The notes under the pieces are model-generated. The model was given only the letters and a program-made list of their open reading frames with translations, did no database searches and was not told the DNA's origin. The position numbers and the translations under genes are program-made. From Amphibalanus amphitrite (lineage: Eukaryota; Arthropoda; Thecostraca; Balanomorpha; Balanidae), in the NCBI RefSeq assembly GCF_019059575.1, contig NW_024881865.1, positions 124,001 through 188,000 of the forward strand: a DNA stretch of 64,000 bases, given 5' to 3'. Shown one piece after another: positions 24,274 through 37,600 of this stretch. Every line of letters begins with the position of its first letter. Within the stretch, counting starts at the first letter, position 1.

Positions 24274-27200
24274 GACTGTCTGTCGGCGCGCGTACGAGCA
24301 GAGCTGTGATAGTTGGACGGCGAGGGAGTGTTTGTGGCCCCCTGCTGGATGTCGGCCCGCGTGGGCTGCGGTGGCGAGTGGGAGTGGTGTGGGGTGTGCG
24401 AGCCGGGCGCGGCGGGGAGGTTTGTATCCCGGCCGGCGGCCCGGAGATGTGGGACCGCGCCGGACAGCGCCGCTCCCCAGTGAAAGCTCCGTGAAAGCCG
24501 CGGCGGCCGGGTCGGCAGGGCAGCCGCCGGCTCCCCGGCCGGTGACTCACCGGGCCGTGCGTTACAACACGGCACCAGGTGGGTGACTGGCGGCCCGTGG
24601 GACCCGTCGGCAACACTGACAGCCGGTCGACGCGGCGCCCCTGACCTCACCCGACCACGGGACCGGCGGCAGGCCGGGAGACGCCCAGCGACGGGCAGTG
24701 GCTACCACAACAGACTACTCTGAGCTAATCCAGAGCAGAGCCCACAGCTGACCCGTGAAACAGGTCACGGCCAACGGGTCATAACAGCCCGGCCGACAGC
24801 GCAGCCCGGCAACAGCCCACCGACGGGCTAGAAAAAAAACATCGACCGTCGACGCTTCTCAGCTGAACACCGACCGGCCACGAGCTCCCGTGTTGAGTGC
24901 CAGCCGAGTGCCGAATGAGCGATGCATCGAACTCGTTAAATGATAACTAGTCAGACAGGGCCTGACCATGGCAGTGAAGCGCTGACCAAGCAGGTCGCTC
25001 GCTGCAGCTTTCCGGATGGACTCGAGTGCTCATTTTTCCATGGTGTGATGAAGTACCGCTTCGTGGAACGACAGTTTGATGACCTTTGTGGCCAAGCAAC
25101 TCGCATCGAAACATACCGAACTGGGGATCCGTGAATTGGTCGCCGATTGTATTTTCTACATGACATGAGGTCGGCTGCCTCGTCCGACAAGTGTTCAGTG
25201 TTGTAACGAAAATGTATGCGCCATGTTTATTTTATGTCTATGGAGTGATGTGTTTTTGTGATTTTCAGTGCTGTTGTTTCAGTGAGATGTAGCCGAGCGA
25301 TGAAGTGAGTGGCATACTGGAAGAGTTGACTCCGGTGTATCGTGCGCTATTGCAGGAGGTCATTGCTTTTTCATCGGAGTCAACATGCTGAATAAATGTA
25401 CGATTTTTGAATGCGTCATTTCTACATCATTCTCATCAGATGTCGGGCATGTTAACGGAACAATTTATACATGCAGAAATCGATTCCGCAATAGTTACCA
25501 CGTACAATCATTTGTGGGCAGACTACCATCACGACCGATTTGGAATACGTGAGCACGGAAGAAGAAGCCACCATAGAGATCATAAGTGGAAACCACAACG
25601 TGGGGCCAATGTCCATTACTTATTTGCATTCGCAGCTTATCCCCTTTTCCACGAGGTGCTTATCAGATAGATGGTTCAAGATATTTATGCCTAGAACATT
25701 TACACTGCCAAAAGTGTTGCCTTTTGGTAAAGTGTTGCCAAGCGGAGCCGGCAAGCTTTACCTTATCAGTTTAATATCTGTGAATCTGTCATGATTTGCA
25801 CATCGTATCAAAACCACCACCAACGGTTCCACCCATTTTCTCCGGTAGATATATCACAAGATGTATGCCAAACTTAGTACGAACTAACTAGGCCAACTAA
25901 CTGGATTATTGTAGGCCAGGGATAGAACCGCTTATCCTCTCACACCACTCAGCAAGGCCCGGAACAAGCGACTCAGCAACCGTCGGCTATTATCCCTTAT
26001 CCCCACCTAGTAACCATGCGAGACCACACCGAGCTCTGAAGACGCACGCGGGACGTTGACCTATCACCTCAGCAAGGACTTGAAACTCGCCACACCTGAC
26101 ACACGCAGAAGGAAAACCCGCCGGCGGCCCGGAAATCAGCCAGCTCACAGGACAGCCCGCAACTGAGCAGCTGCAACAGCTGATTAGGCGCAGCTTGAGC
26201 ATCGGTTTTAGCTCGGATTACTTTTATGTGAAGTAGGTAAATGTAGGGTCCGCACCGACATGTATGCGAACATGCTATGATTTTAATCCAGCGAACCAAA
26301 CTACGCACATATACTAGTGATTCAAAGAAAGAAGGAGAAATTGAGGTTGCAAGGAATAAAAATGACTGCGATGTTCGAAGCTTGCGTGTATTTGAAAAGC
26401 GAGACAATAGCGACAACGACATTCTGCTGTTTTTTCTTCAATAATTCCACTTCAAGATGTGCTGCTACTCAAGCGTTACAATTTCACACACTACCGCGAG
26501 CAGCTTCAAAACCTATTTGGACTGTTCTTTAAAGCAAGCCTGACCAAAAACCACAAAGCCACCGAGATAGATTGACACTGGTGCAGTTTGAAGATATCCG
26601 CTGTTTGTTCGCAGGTGTCAGACGTCAGTTGAAAACAACAGACTGGTTGACTAGAAGGAATCTGACTCGCCAGTACACCGTTTATCGCTACTTTACCATC
26701 ATCATAGATCAGTTGTTTGCGCTGTTCGCTGTCGTATCGTTATTTAACCTACACCGAAAAGTTTACTTATGTAAAGCGGTAAATCTAGAGTTGTTCGCCT
26801 GGCAACTATAGTGCAATCGTTACAAACTTCTAGGAAACAAAAACCTTTCCAAAACAGCCATAAACAGCAAGCAGTGCTAGCATGTAACTATGCCATTTTT
26901 CGGAGCGATTCCGATCTGACGGGTGTGAAGCAATAGCGGTACCGTCCCTCCGGTACCGGGCAGCACGCGAGGACAGTGGCGACGGGTCCGGGTCCCGTCA
27001 GGCACAGCCCCTCCCCAAAGTCGTAATAACGGGGCGATAACTGGGGAACGCTTCCACTTGGGTCTAAATGGAATAGCGTGCTCATCTGGAGAAAACCAGC
27101 ATTTTTGCGCTACGATCATCGAGCATTTAGTTTTTTTTTTTTTTTTACAAAAACTAGGAATGGTATGTTCTCCAATAAGCAGCGGTTTCTTTTTTTCCGC

Positions 27201-27342
27201 TCACCCACTGAATTTTTCTCATCCCTCCTCGATCGCAATAAGTCTCGATCGAAAACCATATCATCGGCCACCCCCTCTCGACCACTCCACTCTGTCCCTG
27301 CCCAGTGCCCACCCGCCCCACACCCGTCTGACCGGCGTGTGC
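24274..27342. other. Interval between the WH1-CRIB gene and the Dicer 3' end
   Basis: This holds the presumed 3' UTRs of two convergent genes. A plus-strand AATAAA at 25391-25396 could serve the WH1-CRIB transcript. A T17-type tract lies at 27130. I see no further gene or element. Confidence 0.4.
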
Positions 27343-28554
27343 TCACGGCGCCCGGTTCGACTTGATGCGTTTCAGGGCGCGCAGGGCTCTCTTGGCGGCC
27401 GTGCACTTGGCGATGCGGTAGTTACGGCCGAGGCCCTTGAAGCAGCCCTTCCCGATCACCTCCACCGTGACTCGAACCTTGCCGTTGATCTCACGCTCTG
27501 GTTTCCTGTGGGGAGAGGGAGAAAGAGGGGTTAGACAGGGCGGGCAATAACTCGAAGAAAAGAGCATGATATAAAATCAGAATGTGGTCTAAGCAGATCT
27601 GAGCTTCTCGTGAAAGGCTTAGCGGAGAGTAAAAACGGAGAATCCTACCTAGAACGGAATTACGGCACTGGGTGTGTCTGGAATGCGATTATGGTGATTC
27701 GGGTTTTCGGGAGCGTCCTTGGATGGTGAGAGATTGGTGGTGTTTGGTTTCGTCGGTGAATGTAGCCACAGGCTCAGTTAGTGAGTGATGGTGCGGGTTG
27801 ATGAGTTTGTGACCGATGGTGAGTGGTAATAAGTGACTACATACCGGAATTTGGCCGTCTCTGGCTCCAGTTCCAGTAGCTCCCGGATGGGTGACTTAGG
27901 CACGTGTTCGCTGAATGTCTCTGTGAAAATAGGAGTCGGTACTTCAGTAACAGAATACTCAGTCAATAGCATACGATAGAGGAATGAAGCACTCGTTCAA
28001 TACTGAGTCACTGTACACAACGCAATCTTATCAATGAATATACATACACCTGCTGCGTCGCAAGTCCGTCTATGTACCGAGCTGCCAGCATAAGATATCA
28101 TAACAGCGCACAAATGAATCACAAGAGCAAAATATGCCACTGATTCACCGAGTTCACGGGGCGTGGTATCACGACTCCAACAACACCTGTCACACGAGTC
28201 AACGGCCATATCGATGACAAGTAGGAGTAAGCACTCTTAAAATAGCGTTTTTTACTGACATGGTACTCCAGACTCCAGAGTGACCGTAGTACATCAGTGA
28301 TCTGTCTGTCTGTCTGCCTGTCCACTGTCTGAGACGTGTCAGTATCCATCGTATTTACCGGCCTTTCGGTTGTACCTTTCTAGTTCCTTTCATTCTGCTC
28401 CCCTCTGCTATCTTTCTACTGTTTCCCGCTCCCTTCGTCTCCCCTCATTACCGATCTCAGACCGCATCATCCGGTAGTAGACTTGCCACACTCCCTAGCT
28501 CCTGGCCTCTCACTCCTCTCTCTCCCCCTCTCCCTCTCCCTCTCTCTCCCTCTC

Positions 28555-28608
<54 letters not shown>

Positions 28609-31600
28609 CTCCCTCTCCCTCGTCCTTACCAATCTCAGACTGCATCATCCGGTAGTAGACTCTCCACACGGTGTCCAGAGACATTCCCGAGTCCAGGTAG
28701 ATGGCGCCGGCCACCGACTCGAACACGTCACCCAGAGCCTTGGGCACCTCGATGTCCTCGGCCGTCTCACACTCGTCCTCCTGGATGTTGTACAGATACT
28801 GAAACAAGACAAGGGCGATAGCGGGGTTAGCTCAGGTAGCGAGGGTGGCGAGGGAGAGGGGTGAGTTGCGAGATGCAAGGAGGTAACAGCCTTGTCGGAA
28901 AATGCAAGCGTAAACTGCGCTGTTAACTGAGGAAGCCTTGAGTGAAATGATCTTTCGCTGAACATCTAAAGCTGACCTTGCAAAAGCAAATTCGGAAACG
29001 GAAAGTTTAACCTTTTTTTACCGGTATTAGTTGAACCGGTGTCCGATACACCGGTATTAGTTAAGAAGAAGAAAAACACAATCGACACCAAAAGAGACAC
29101 GTGCTTCCGACTGGGCTCGACACCGGCAAAGTCCTGCCTCGACCTGCACGGGTACCCAGTACCCACCTCCTCTGCAATGCTGCCGCCCTCGCCGTACGCC
29201 AGCAGGAACTTGTTGATGACCTGGTTGAGCCCTGGCGAGTAGTGTCGGAAGTACTTGTGGAAGTCGTAGCGGACGGCCAGGGTGGCGAAGATGGCGTTAT
29301 TGACGAGTGCCGAGCGCAGGTCGGTAAGCGCGCCGGGACTGTGGTTCCGCCGGTCCTCGTACAGGTGACGCGTGATCAGGTAGTCTGACGGAGGGCCAGG
29401 GAGGTCAGGTGGAGCACAGAAAAAGTCGCAGCAGCGGCAGAGCAAAAAGGTTATATGGGCAGACGGATGTAAATAAAAACAAGGATTTATTGACTCTTCT
29501 CAAGTAGTTCCAACGAGGTTATTGTTTCACAGATCGTAAAAGGCAAAACACAACCTAAGCAAAAAAGGTGAGTTTGTAGTCGCCAGAGCTGCTTTTCAAG
29601 TACCACCAGTTCAGCATCTACCCATGAATACCAATTCAATTAATGTCAGTCACGTTTGCCGTTCCAATGAAACGCCCCGACTCGCATCCTCCCACTCACC
29701 GAGCACGGCATCCCCGAGGAACTCGAGTCTCTGGTAGCAGTCGGTCAGCGTGTTCTGGTGGTAGGAGGCGTGAGTGAACGCCTGCAGCAGGTAGAACTTG
29801 TCGCGGAACTCGTACTCGATCAGACGCTCGAACTGGTCCAGGCCGCTGAGCAGCAACGGCGCCGCCGTCTGCGGGTTCGGCGCCCGAGTGTTGAGCGGAC
29901 TGGCCGGCGCCGGGAGTTGGCCGTAGATAATGCGACTGCTGATGGGCAGCGGCGGCTCGGTGGGACGGCGTCGCTGGCGCTCCAGGAGTCTGTTCCGCGG
30001 CGCCGCCTCGTCCACGCCGTCCAGACGGGGCAGCACCTGGGGAAGGTGGGGGGCGTTACAGGAGCCGCCACAGCGCGCCGTGGCGGCAAAGGGTGTCACA
30101 AGGGGACATGACGGGAAACCTACAATATCGTAACTGACTGCAAAGTCGGGATAATAACTTCATACGACTTTATCACTAAACAACGCAAGCTATCTATAAT
30201 AACGAGCATCACTCCAAGGCACCACCCGACACACCACTCTATCTTTGAGCTCTAAGTCTCACCTTAATTCCGAGCCAGCTCATGAAGACCAGCGCGCCCT
30301 GCGGCCCACACGACACCAGGTAGGCGCCAATCAGTGACTCCACGCAGTCGGCCACGCTCTTATCAGGGATGCTGTGCTGGGTAAGCAGGTTGTACGGCAG
30401 GAAGGAGGGCATGGCGCCCGCGTCCAGAGCCGCGTCCTCAGTCAGCTGCTTCATCCGCTGGCACTTGTCCCGCACCAGTCGGCGGACCTCTTCCTCGCCA
30501 GAGATCTGGGGAAAGGTATCGGGTGTGTCAAGAGAGGTGGAATAGCAAACCATAGGCGGTCACCTCGACAGGTAAGCGAACTGGAAGCATGACTGAAAGA
30601 ACTGAGAAACTAAACTTGAGAGAACCGAGCAAAAAGATACAGACGAAAGAAGCCAGGCGGATGGAATTTCAACATAACATACTAACAATTATAAATAACT
30701 GATGCCTACTGATAGACATTATTAGTTTATAAAGTACTGAAAATAGACAAAGTTTGGAGGTACGCTAAATACGCCCTGTTTGATAGTACACCCCACAATC
30801 CCTCATCCTATAAGCAGCTGACTGCACCACCCTGACGAGTCTCACCTGTGCCAGGTCGGTCATGTCAGCCAGGTTGAGGTGGCTGGCGGTGACACCGGAC
30901 TCGACAATCTCCTCCTCGAGTCCCTCTGGCACCGTGTAGCCGGGCGGCAGCCAGTTATCGTGCGGCTCAAACTTGGCCGCCACCATCAACTCTCCGAGCG
31001 CCTTGGCGCGCCCCAGCTGGTACAGGTTCAGATTGCTGACCTGCTTCGATCGTAGGTAGCTCAGTTTTCCCTCGTGGATGGTCGGGTAGGTGAGGTACAG
31101 ATGTACCGTGATGGCGAACTTGAGGAACGAGTCGCCGACCGTCTCTAGTCGCTCCAGATTGATGCCGTCGTTGGCGTTCGACATGGTGAGCGCCTGGAGG
31201 AGCAGGGCCGGACTGGGGCCCGGGTGGCGCTCCAGGTCCGGCTGCAGGTCGAACGCTGCCGGTCCGCCGTCGGCCGGCGTGGCCACGATGACGTGCCCCG
31301 CCGCGCCGCCCTCTGGTTCAGGAGCACCACTACGGGTCTCAGAGTCTGGACGCGTAGTAGCGCCAGAGGACGGCGACTGTGCGCAGCCGGCGGCCGGCGG
31401 CGGCCCCGCGGAGACAATCGAGGCAGTGGCGGCGGAGGCAGAGGCACTGGAGATGGCAGCGGAGGCAGAGGCAACTGCAGCAGCGGAGGCAGCAGCGGCG
31501 GCGGCGGTGGCGGCGGCGGTGGCGGCGGCGGACGAGCGGCGCTCCTCGGCCGCGCGCGCGGACGCTGCGCTGACCGCAGAGGCAGTGCTCGGCGTGGCCA

Positions 31601-34600
31601 CCGTACCGGTCTTGGCGGCAGCGGCGGCGAGCCTCCTCGCCATCACCAGCGGCTCCAGACTAGCTCCGGCCGGCAGCAGGCAGTTCTGCTGGATCCGCTG
31701 CCGCGCCTCCGCCACCTTCTTCTTCGTCCGCTCCCGCACCTCTTCCAGCGTGGTCGAGTCCTCCTCAAAGTCAAACACATCTTCTTCATCCTCCTCGGCG
31801 GGATCAGGCTGCGGGGCGGGCGGCGCACCTGTCGGTCGAGCCGCACTTCCTCCCGCTGCTCCGTCCTCTCCCTCTTCCTCCTCTTCCTCCTCACTGGAGT
31901 CGCTCAAATCCGACTCGGACGCCATACTGGCGTCATCACCGGCGTCACCCCATCCGCCGCCCCACCCTCCTCCTCCCAGGTAGGTGGGCGAGCCGTACCG
32001 CACCGGCGCGTTCCCGCTGCCGGCCCCACCCCAGGTGACCGTCGCCAGTTCGTTGTCCTCGGCCGGATCGGTTAGTAGTGTGATGGCCATCGGCAGGGTC
32101 AGGTCGGGACCCAGTTCCTCCAGCTCCGGGTCGTCGATTCCCGGTCCGGATGGTTCGCTCTGCAGCAGGTCGTTACTCCATGTGCCTGGGGAGCACGGAG
32201 AGGCGCGGAGTGAGGTTACACCGAGAAAGTGGGCTCAAGCTCATTTACGACACGATGCTCAAAATGTTCAGGCGTATTGGATACACTGAAAAGACTGAAG
32301 ACTACATTCGCCGGCACGCACCCGTACGATGAAGACTGCGAAGTGCGAACGCACAAGAAGGTAAGGTGACACGCGATTCATCACAACGCTGAAAGCATAT
32401 ATTCTCTGTATATATACACCACGACTCACGAGCCACAATTAAGCTCTTTATAACATACCGCCCAAGCCAATCACAAGCGCGGCTCCCCAGACATACAACT
32501 CTCACCGATATCGAACTGCTGTCCGCGCGGTCGGCGGCCGTCGGCGGCGGCCGGTTTGGCAGTGGAGGTCGGCTCACTCCCGTCCCCTCCACCCGAGGGC
32601 CGGCGGCGCTGCGGCGAGTCTGGCTCCTCGCCTTCCCCGCCGCCGGTGGTACCGCTCTGGTCGGCAGAGACGGCCCGATCCCGGCGCTCCAGAACCTCGG
32701 CCAGACTCCAGCCAAAGTCCAGCTGCGGCCACGTGCAGCCTGGAACGACAAATGATCTCGGTGTCACAAAATGATATGTAACCCAGCTTACACGCAAAAC
32801 ACAAGACTTTCAGGTCAGTGATATGTTGAACAGGAAGGGAAATCAGTTTTAGTCAGAAATTAAGTTGACGTAAAATTTGGTAGGCATCATAACGAAACCT
32901 ACTTGACGTTCTCTAATGAAGTACACATCCAATCTGACGTGCATACGGCAACCGAGGGAGCCGACCGCCTTCTCACCCACCTTCCGCGTCCCTATGCTTT
33001 TCCCTTGCCACCGTCCGTCGCTCCATCTCACCTGGCGCCAGTTGGGGCGTGCCCAGCTGTATCTCCTCCGCCACTCGCCGCCGGAGTCCGTCCGCCACCA
33101 TCACCCCGTTCAAACGATACAGCACCGACGGCAGGGTCACCACTTTGCGCCACAGGGACGCCGGGAACGGGTGCACCATGCACAGCTCCGGCACCAAAAT
33201 CTGCTTCTGTTGCAGTGACTCGCGCTTGGCCCGCTTGGTCTCCGAGCTGGCGGCCGGCAGCGCCACGCCCTTGCGGTTCACAAACCTGGCGAAGGTGGGA
33301 GAAGGGACGAGAAAAGGGTTAAACACAGAGACAAGAAGACGGGGATCCGAACAACGTAATAGTGTGACGCACTATAAATCGGAAAAGATCTCGACCAGAT
33401 TCGGTCCACTCAGACATCTCTGGGTTCTCAAACAAGTGATTATTATTCTTGTTTACGAACGCTGCCATGGGAAAGTTATAAGGCGTCCATGTTCTACTTT
33501 GAGTTTCGATTAAATATCTACCCTTGTACAGCATCAGCCATCCATTGCACCCACCCCAGTTCCCTTCCATCAGCCCTCCACCAGCCTTTCCCCTATTTCG
33601 TAAAACCGCCCCAGAAGATCCTCTCCCGCCCCAGCCGCCACGGACCTCGGCGTGAGCAGATTGAGTCGGGCCGACGTGTGGTCGACATCCAGCAGCGGCT
33701 GCGTCTGGTTCTGGATGCGGATGCCGTATTTGGACTCGTAGTACTCGGTGAACGTGCGGAAGTGGTCGTCGGGGAACTCGGAGCCCGGGTTCAGGTGGTG
33801 GCAGATCTCGGCCACGTAGAAAAACTGACGATGGAGTGGAGAGGAAGTTAGTTGAATAAAGTCGACAGCGGCATCCAACGAAAACAGTGTCTCAGTCGAT
33901 TAAGAATCTAACAGTCATTTGAGCTTATCTTGAGCTGCTTTGGTTTCGACTGATTACGACCGTTCAACGGCTTCAAGCTCATTATTTGTGAAAGTTATTG
34001 AGAAAAGGAGTTGGCAGATAGGTTTGTGAAGAACCAAAGCGAACGCATTCAGTTCAGCTCTCTTTCCTAGTCTGTCGAACTGCTCTATTTTACAGCAGCT
34101 CAATCCGCACCTGCGGCTGGTCCTGGTTGCGGTACCAGGGCATGATGACCGCGTCCAGGAACGTCTGTCGGTCGAACTGAAAGCCCTTCCTCTGCTCGTT
34201 CGACAGCGGCTGCAGCTTGTCTGCGTAGCGCGGCGCGACCGCCTCCAGAAACGGCCAGTCGACTGCCAGCCGCCCCTCGCCGCCGGCGCTGGCGGAGGGC
34301 GCTGAGGAGGGACGGACGGCAGTCAGACAAGCTAGTCTTCGAGATTTAGGAAAGACTTGCATGAAGCACGGCAGTCAGACTCATGTCTGAGATCACTGAG
34401 TTATGGGACGTCAGTGTCACAAGATCATGCTCCATCGGGTATTACATGACCCATGCAGCTTTCCTCTCAATAACAAATAGCAATACAGTTACAGTCTCCA
34501 ACACATATATGGTTCCCCTTTAACACAAAACAGGCTCCCACTCTTGATTATAATCAAAACAACCTTAGTTTATGGTAGTCTACCCGCATCAAACCACAAG

Positions 34601-37600
34601 CAAACCGTGTCAACACAGATTTAGTCCAGGGTAGCCGTAGGTAGCGTACCGTTGTTGATCGGCACCACGAGGAACCCTGTGGAGCTGTCCTCCGGCTGGA
34701 ACCTCATCGGAAACTTCTCCAGCCGAAGTACGGCGCAGAAGACGAACCGGTGAAACTGGCTAAGCAGCTGCAGCTGGCTCTCGGACAGCTGCAGCTGGTC
34801 TGACACCAGGCGCACGGATACCACCACCTCGCCCGAACGGGTGAAGATAGGGAACGCGCACACCTGAGGGGACGGGGAGAAATGGGCCAGGTCAGAGGGG
34901 AGGCGATCGAACTCGACGACTGTTGTTGAAAGAGAGAAAGTTGGAATGGACATAAAATTTCAAGCAACCAACATCATACTGACTTACTGAGCATATCCGA
35001 TCTGTCAACAAGAAATTCTCAGTGTACAGTGACAGTCACGATTCCCATCAGATGCACCGCTCGCGACCCCTATCGTCCCCGTCACTACATCTCCTCTGTT
35101 CCTCCCATCGCTCGAGCAGCCCATATCCCTCTCACTCCATCCGTACCTCCGCTTGAGTTTGTGTCCGACTCCCCTGTCCCTCTCTGTCCCTCCAACATAC
35201 CCTGCCCCTCCCCTCCCCCCGACCGGGCTCCTTACCTCTGGCAGTCGGTGTCCGGTGACCAGCCCGAGCCGCCGCGGGTCCTGCTCCGGTCGGAACAGGC
35301 GCCTCCCGCGCGTGTTCTGGTCCTCTGGGATTGGACACGTCAGCTGCATGTCGAACTGGTATAGGTAACAGCGCTGACCCGGCTTCAGGGCAGGACCCGC
35401 CAGCGGAGCAGCCACCTGCGCGGGGGCAGATAGGGTTGGATAAGTTCGGGGGGGGGGGGGGTATCGTAATTACGGTATGAATCTGTAGAAAGGCATGTGG
35501 CAGGTTCTGTGCATTTAATTCCTATATAAATGAGATAATGAATGGTGTGATCGCTCCTTCATTAATAAAATTGCCAATGTTATCCAGGTTCAGGACCAGG
35601 ATTTAACAAAAGACGTTGGTAACAAGTTCGAATTCATCACGTTGCTAAGACGCTTTCTCTTTGTGAGAAACCTCTGCTCTCACTAAGCGGATTCCGTCCA
35701 CCCCCGTGCGCGCCACTCGCCTGTTTCTTGTAGTACTGTCTGCGTTTGGTGGTTCCCGGTCGGGGTGCGCCGTCGGGCACCCACTCGCGCTGTTCGTCAG
35801 CGCCCTCCTCCAGCAGCGCCTCCTTCCCGATGGGCAGCAGGTGCTGGTCAAGCTCGTCAGCTTCGTACAGCACCTGGCACATCTTGAGCGCGGCCGACTG
35901 ACGCGCCAGCAGCTTACTGGGGAACCAGTCACTCTGTGGGAAGACGGGAGAGATAAACAGAGAGAGACAAAGGGTACCAATCATTCACTCTCACTGACGA
36001 ACCACGAGTCTTATTGCGGTCTCACTCTTAAATACATATAAAAACCTAGCTTCACAACTTGATACATTCAAACATCTGGATGCGCGGCTGCCACTTCCAT
36101 AAGCCATCCATTACCGTCCGGCACACCTCACATTTCAAAAATAAATACGATGGGATAGATGTAGCCCCAAAGCACGAAAAACTGGCATGACCTCTCAATA
36201 TTTCGTCCACACTTCCCGTCCCGAAAAATATCCGGCCGGCAGACTACACTCACAAAGACTAGGTCCTTGACGGGCGAGTTGACCGGTAGTCGCAGGGAGC
36301 AGCGGCGCATGGGCGGCCCTTCACCGCCGCCGTCCAGTTCCTCAATCTTCCACTGGGGTGTCAGGCGGGTAAACGTGTCGCTGGGGAGACGGTTACAGTA
36401 CCTATGGGGAGAGAGGGGAATGGGTGGTTAGTGTCTGTCAGAGAGGGGGAGGTTACAGTGGGGTTACAGTGGGGGATGGGGGGGGGGGCTACGATACCTA
36501 TGGGGAGAAGAGGACGGTTACAGTAGTACCTACCAGGGGAGGTAAAAGAAGACGGTTACAGTACCTATTAGAGGAGTAAACAATCACGCGGTGCCTGTTT
36601 GGGGGAGATCAGCCCCCACTCACTAACCTGTTGACGAGTGAGATGGCCGAGTTGCGCGTGACCATCGCGCCCGCTGCAGCATCTGCGGGCCGGTAGGGTG
36701 GGATGCGGCGCTCGGCCAGCTCCCGGAGCCGGTCAGTCTCCGCGGGCTCCTCACTATCCTCCAGACAGTGGGCCGTCAGCCGGCGCTCGATCACGTGGTA
36801 GTCGGCCAGCTCTCTGAGCAGCGTCTCACTCTTGTCCTTGGTCACCAGCAGGAGGTAGTGGGCGGCGGTGGCGCGCGCGCGGCCCTTGCTCTGCACGTAC
36901 GAGCGGAACTCCGCGGGCTCGTCGAATCGCACCACCAGGTTACACTGCGGAATGTCGACACCTTCCTCCACGACCGACGTGGCGACCAGAAGGTTACACT
37001 CGAACTTGCGGAACCTGGCGACACGGAACGGACGAGTCAGCGGGTGAGAGGCGAAAATGAACAGGAGGGGGTCGAGGAAAGTGAAAGCAAATAGCAATAA
37101 TGATCTCTATATTTGCTTAGTTCTTTACGAATGACAAAAAATACGCACTTGTTACTGGAAAACAGTCTAAAACTATATCGGTAAAATATGGCGCAAATAT
37201 TTAATATATGAAACGATTTTCCGACTTATTAGCCGAATTAATCCATTGGAACAATTTCTTAGTTCAAATAACAAGACGGTTTTCCTAGACCGCTATCCCT
37301 GCTAGCCCACCCAGGAGCTATGACTGTGAAGCCCACCTGCAGAGAACGTCTTCCTGCTTCTTCCGCTCAGCCTGGCCAACCTCGGCCGGCTCCAAGTAGG
37401 TGTTCTTGTTGCTGCCCACGATGTACTGCGGGTAGATGAAGGCCAGCTCGGGCGTCACATCGCGCAGCTCCTTGATGAGTCTGTACAGCACCCGGGCCGT
37501 GACGCGCTGTTTCACAAACACCAGACCGCACACAGCCGCAGGATCCTCTGGGTTGTATGAGAACCGCGGCGGTGCCTGGCGATCGCGGTCTGCCTGTGTT

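Noticed and set aside
28483-28807. Arg-Glu and Ser-Leu repeat proteins across the CT tract
   Set aside because: They are translations of the microsatellite in a Dicer intron.
31090-31983. 297-residue plus-strand frame
   Set aside because: Antisense shadow of Dicer exon 17, produced by its GCN/GAG-rich coding sequence.
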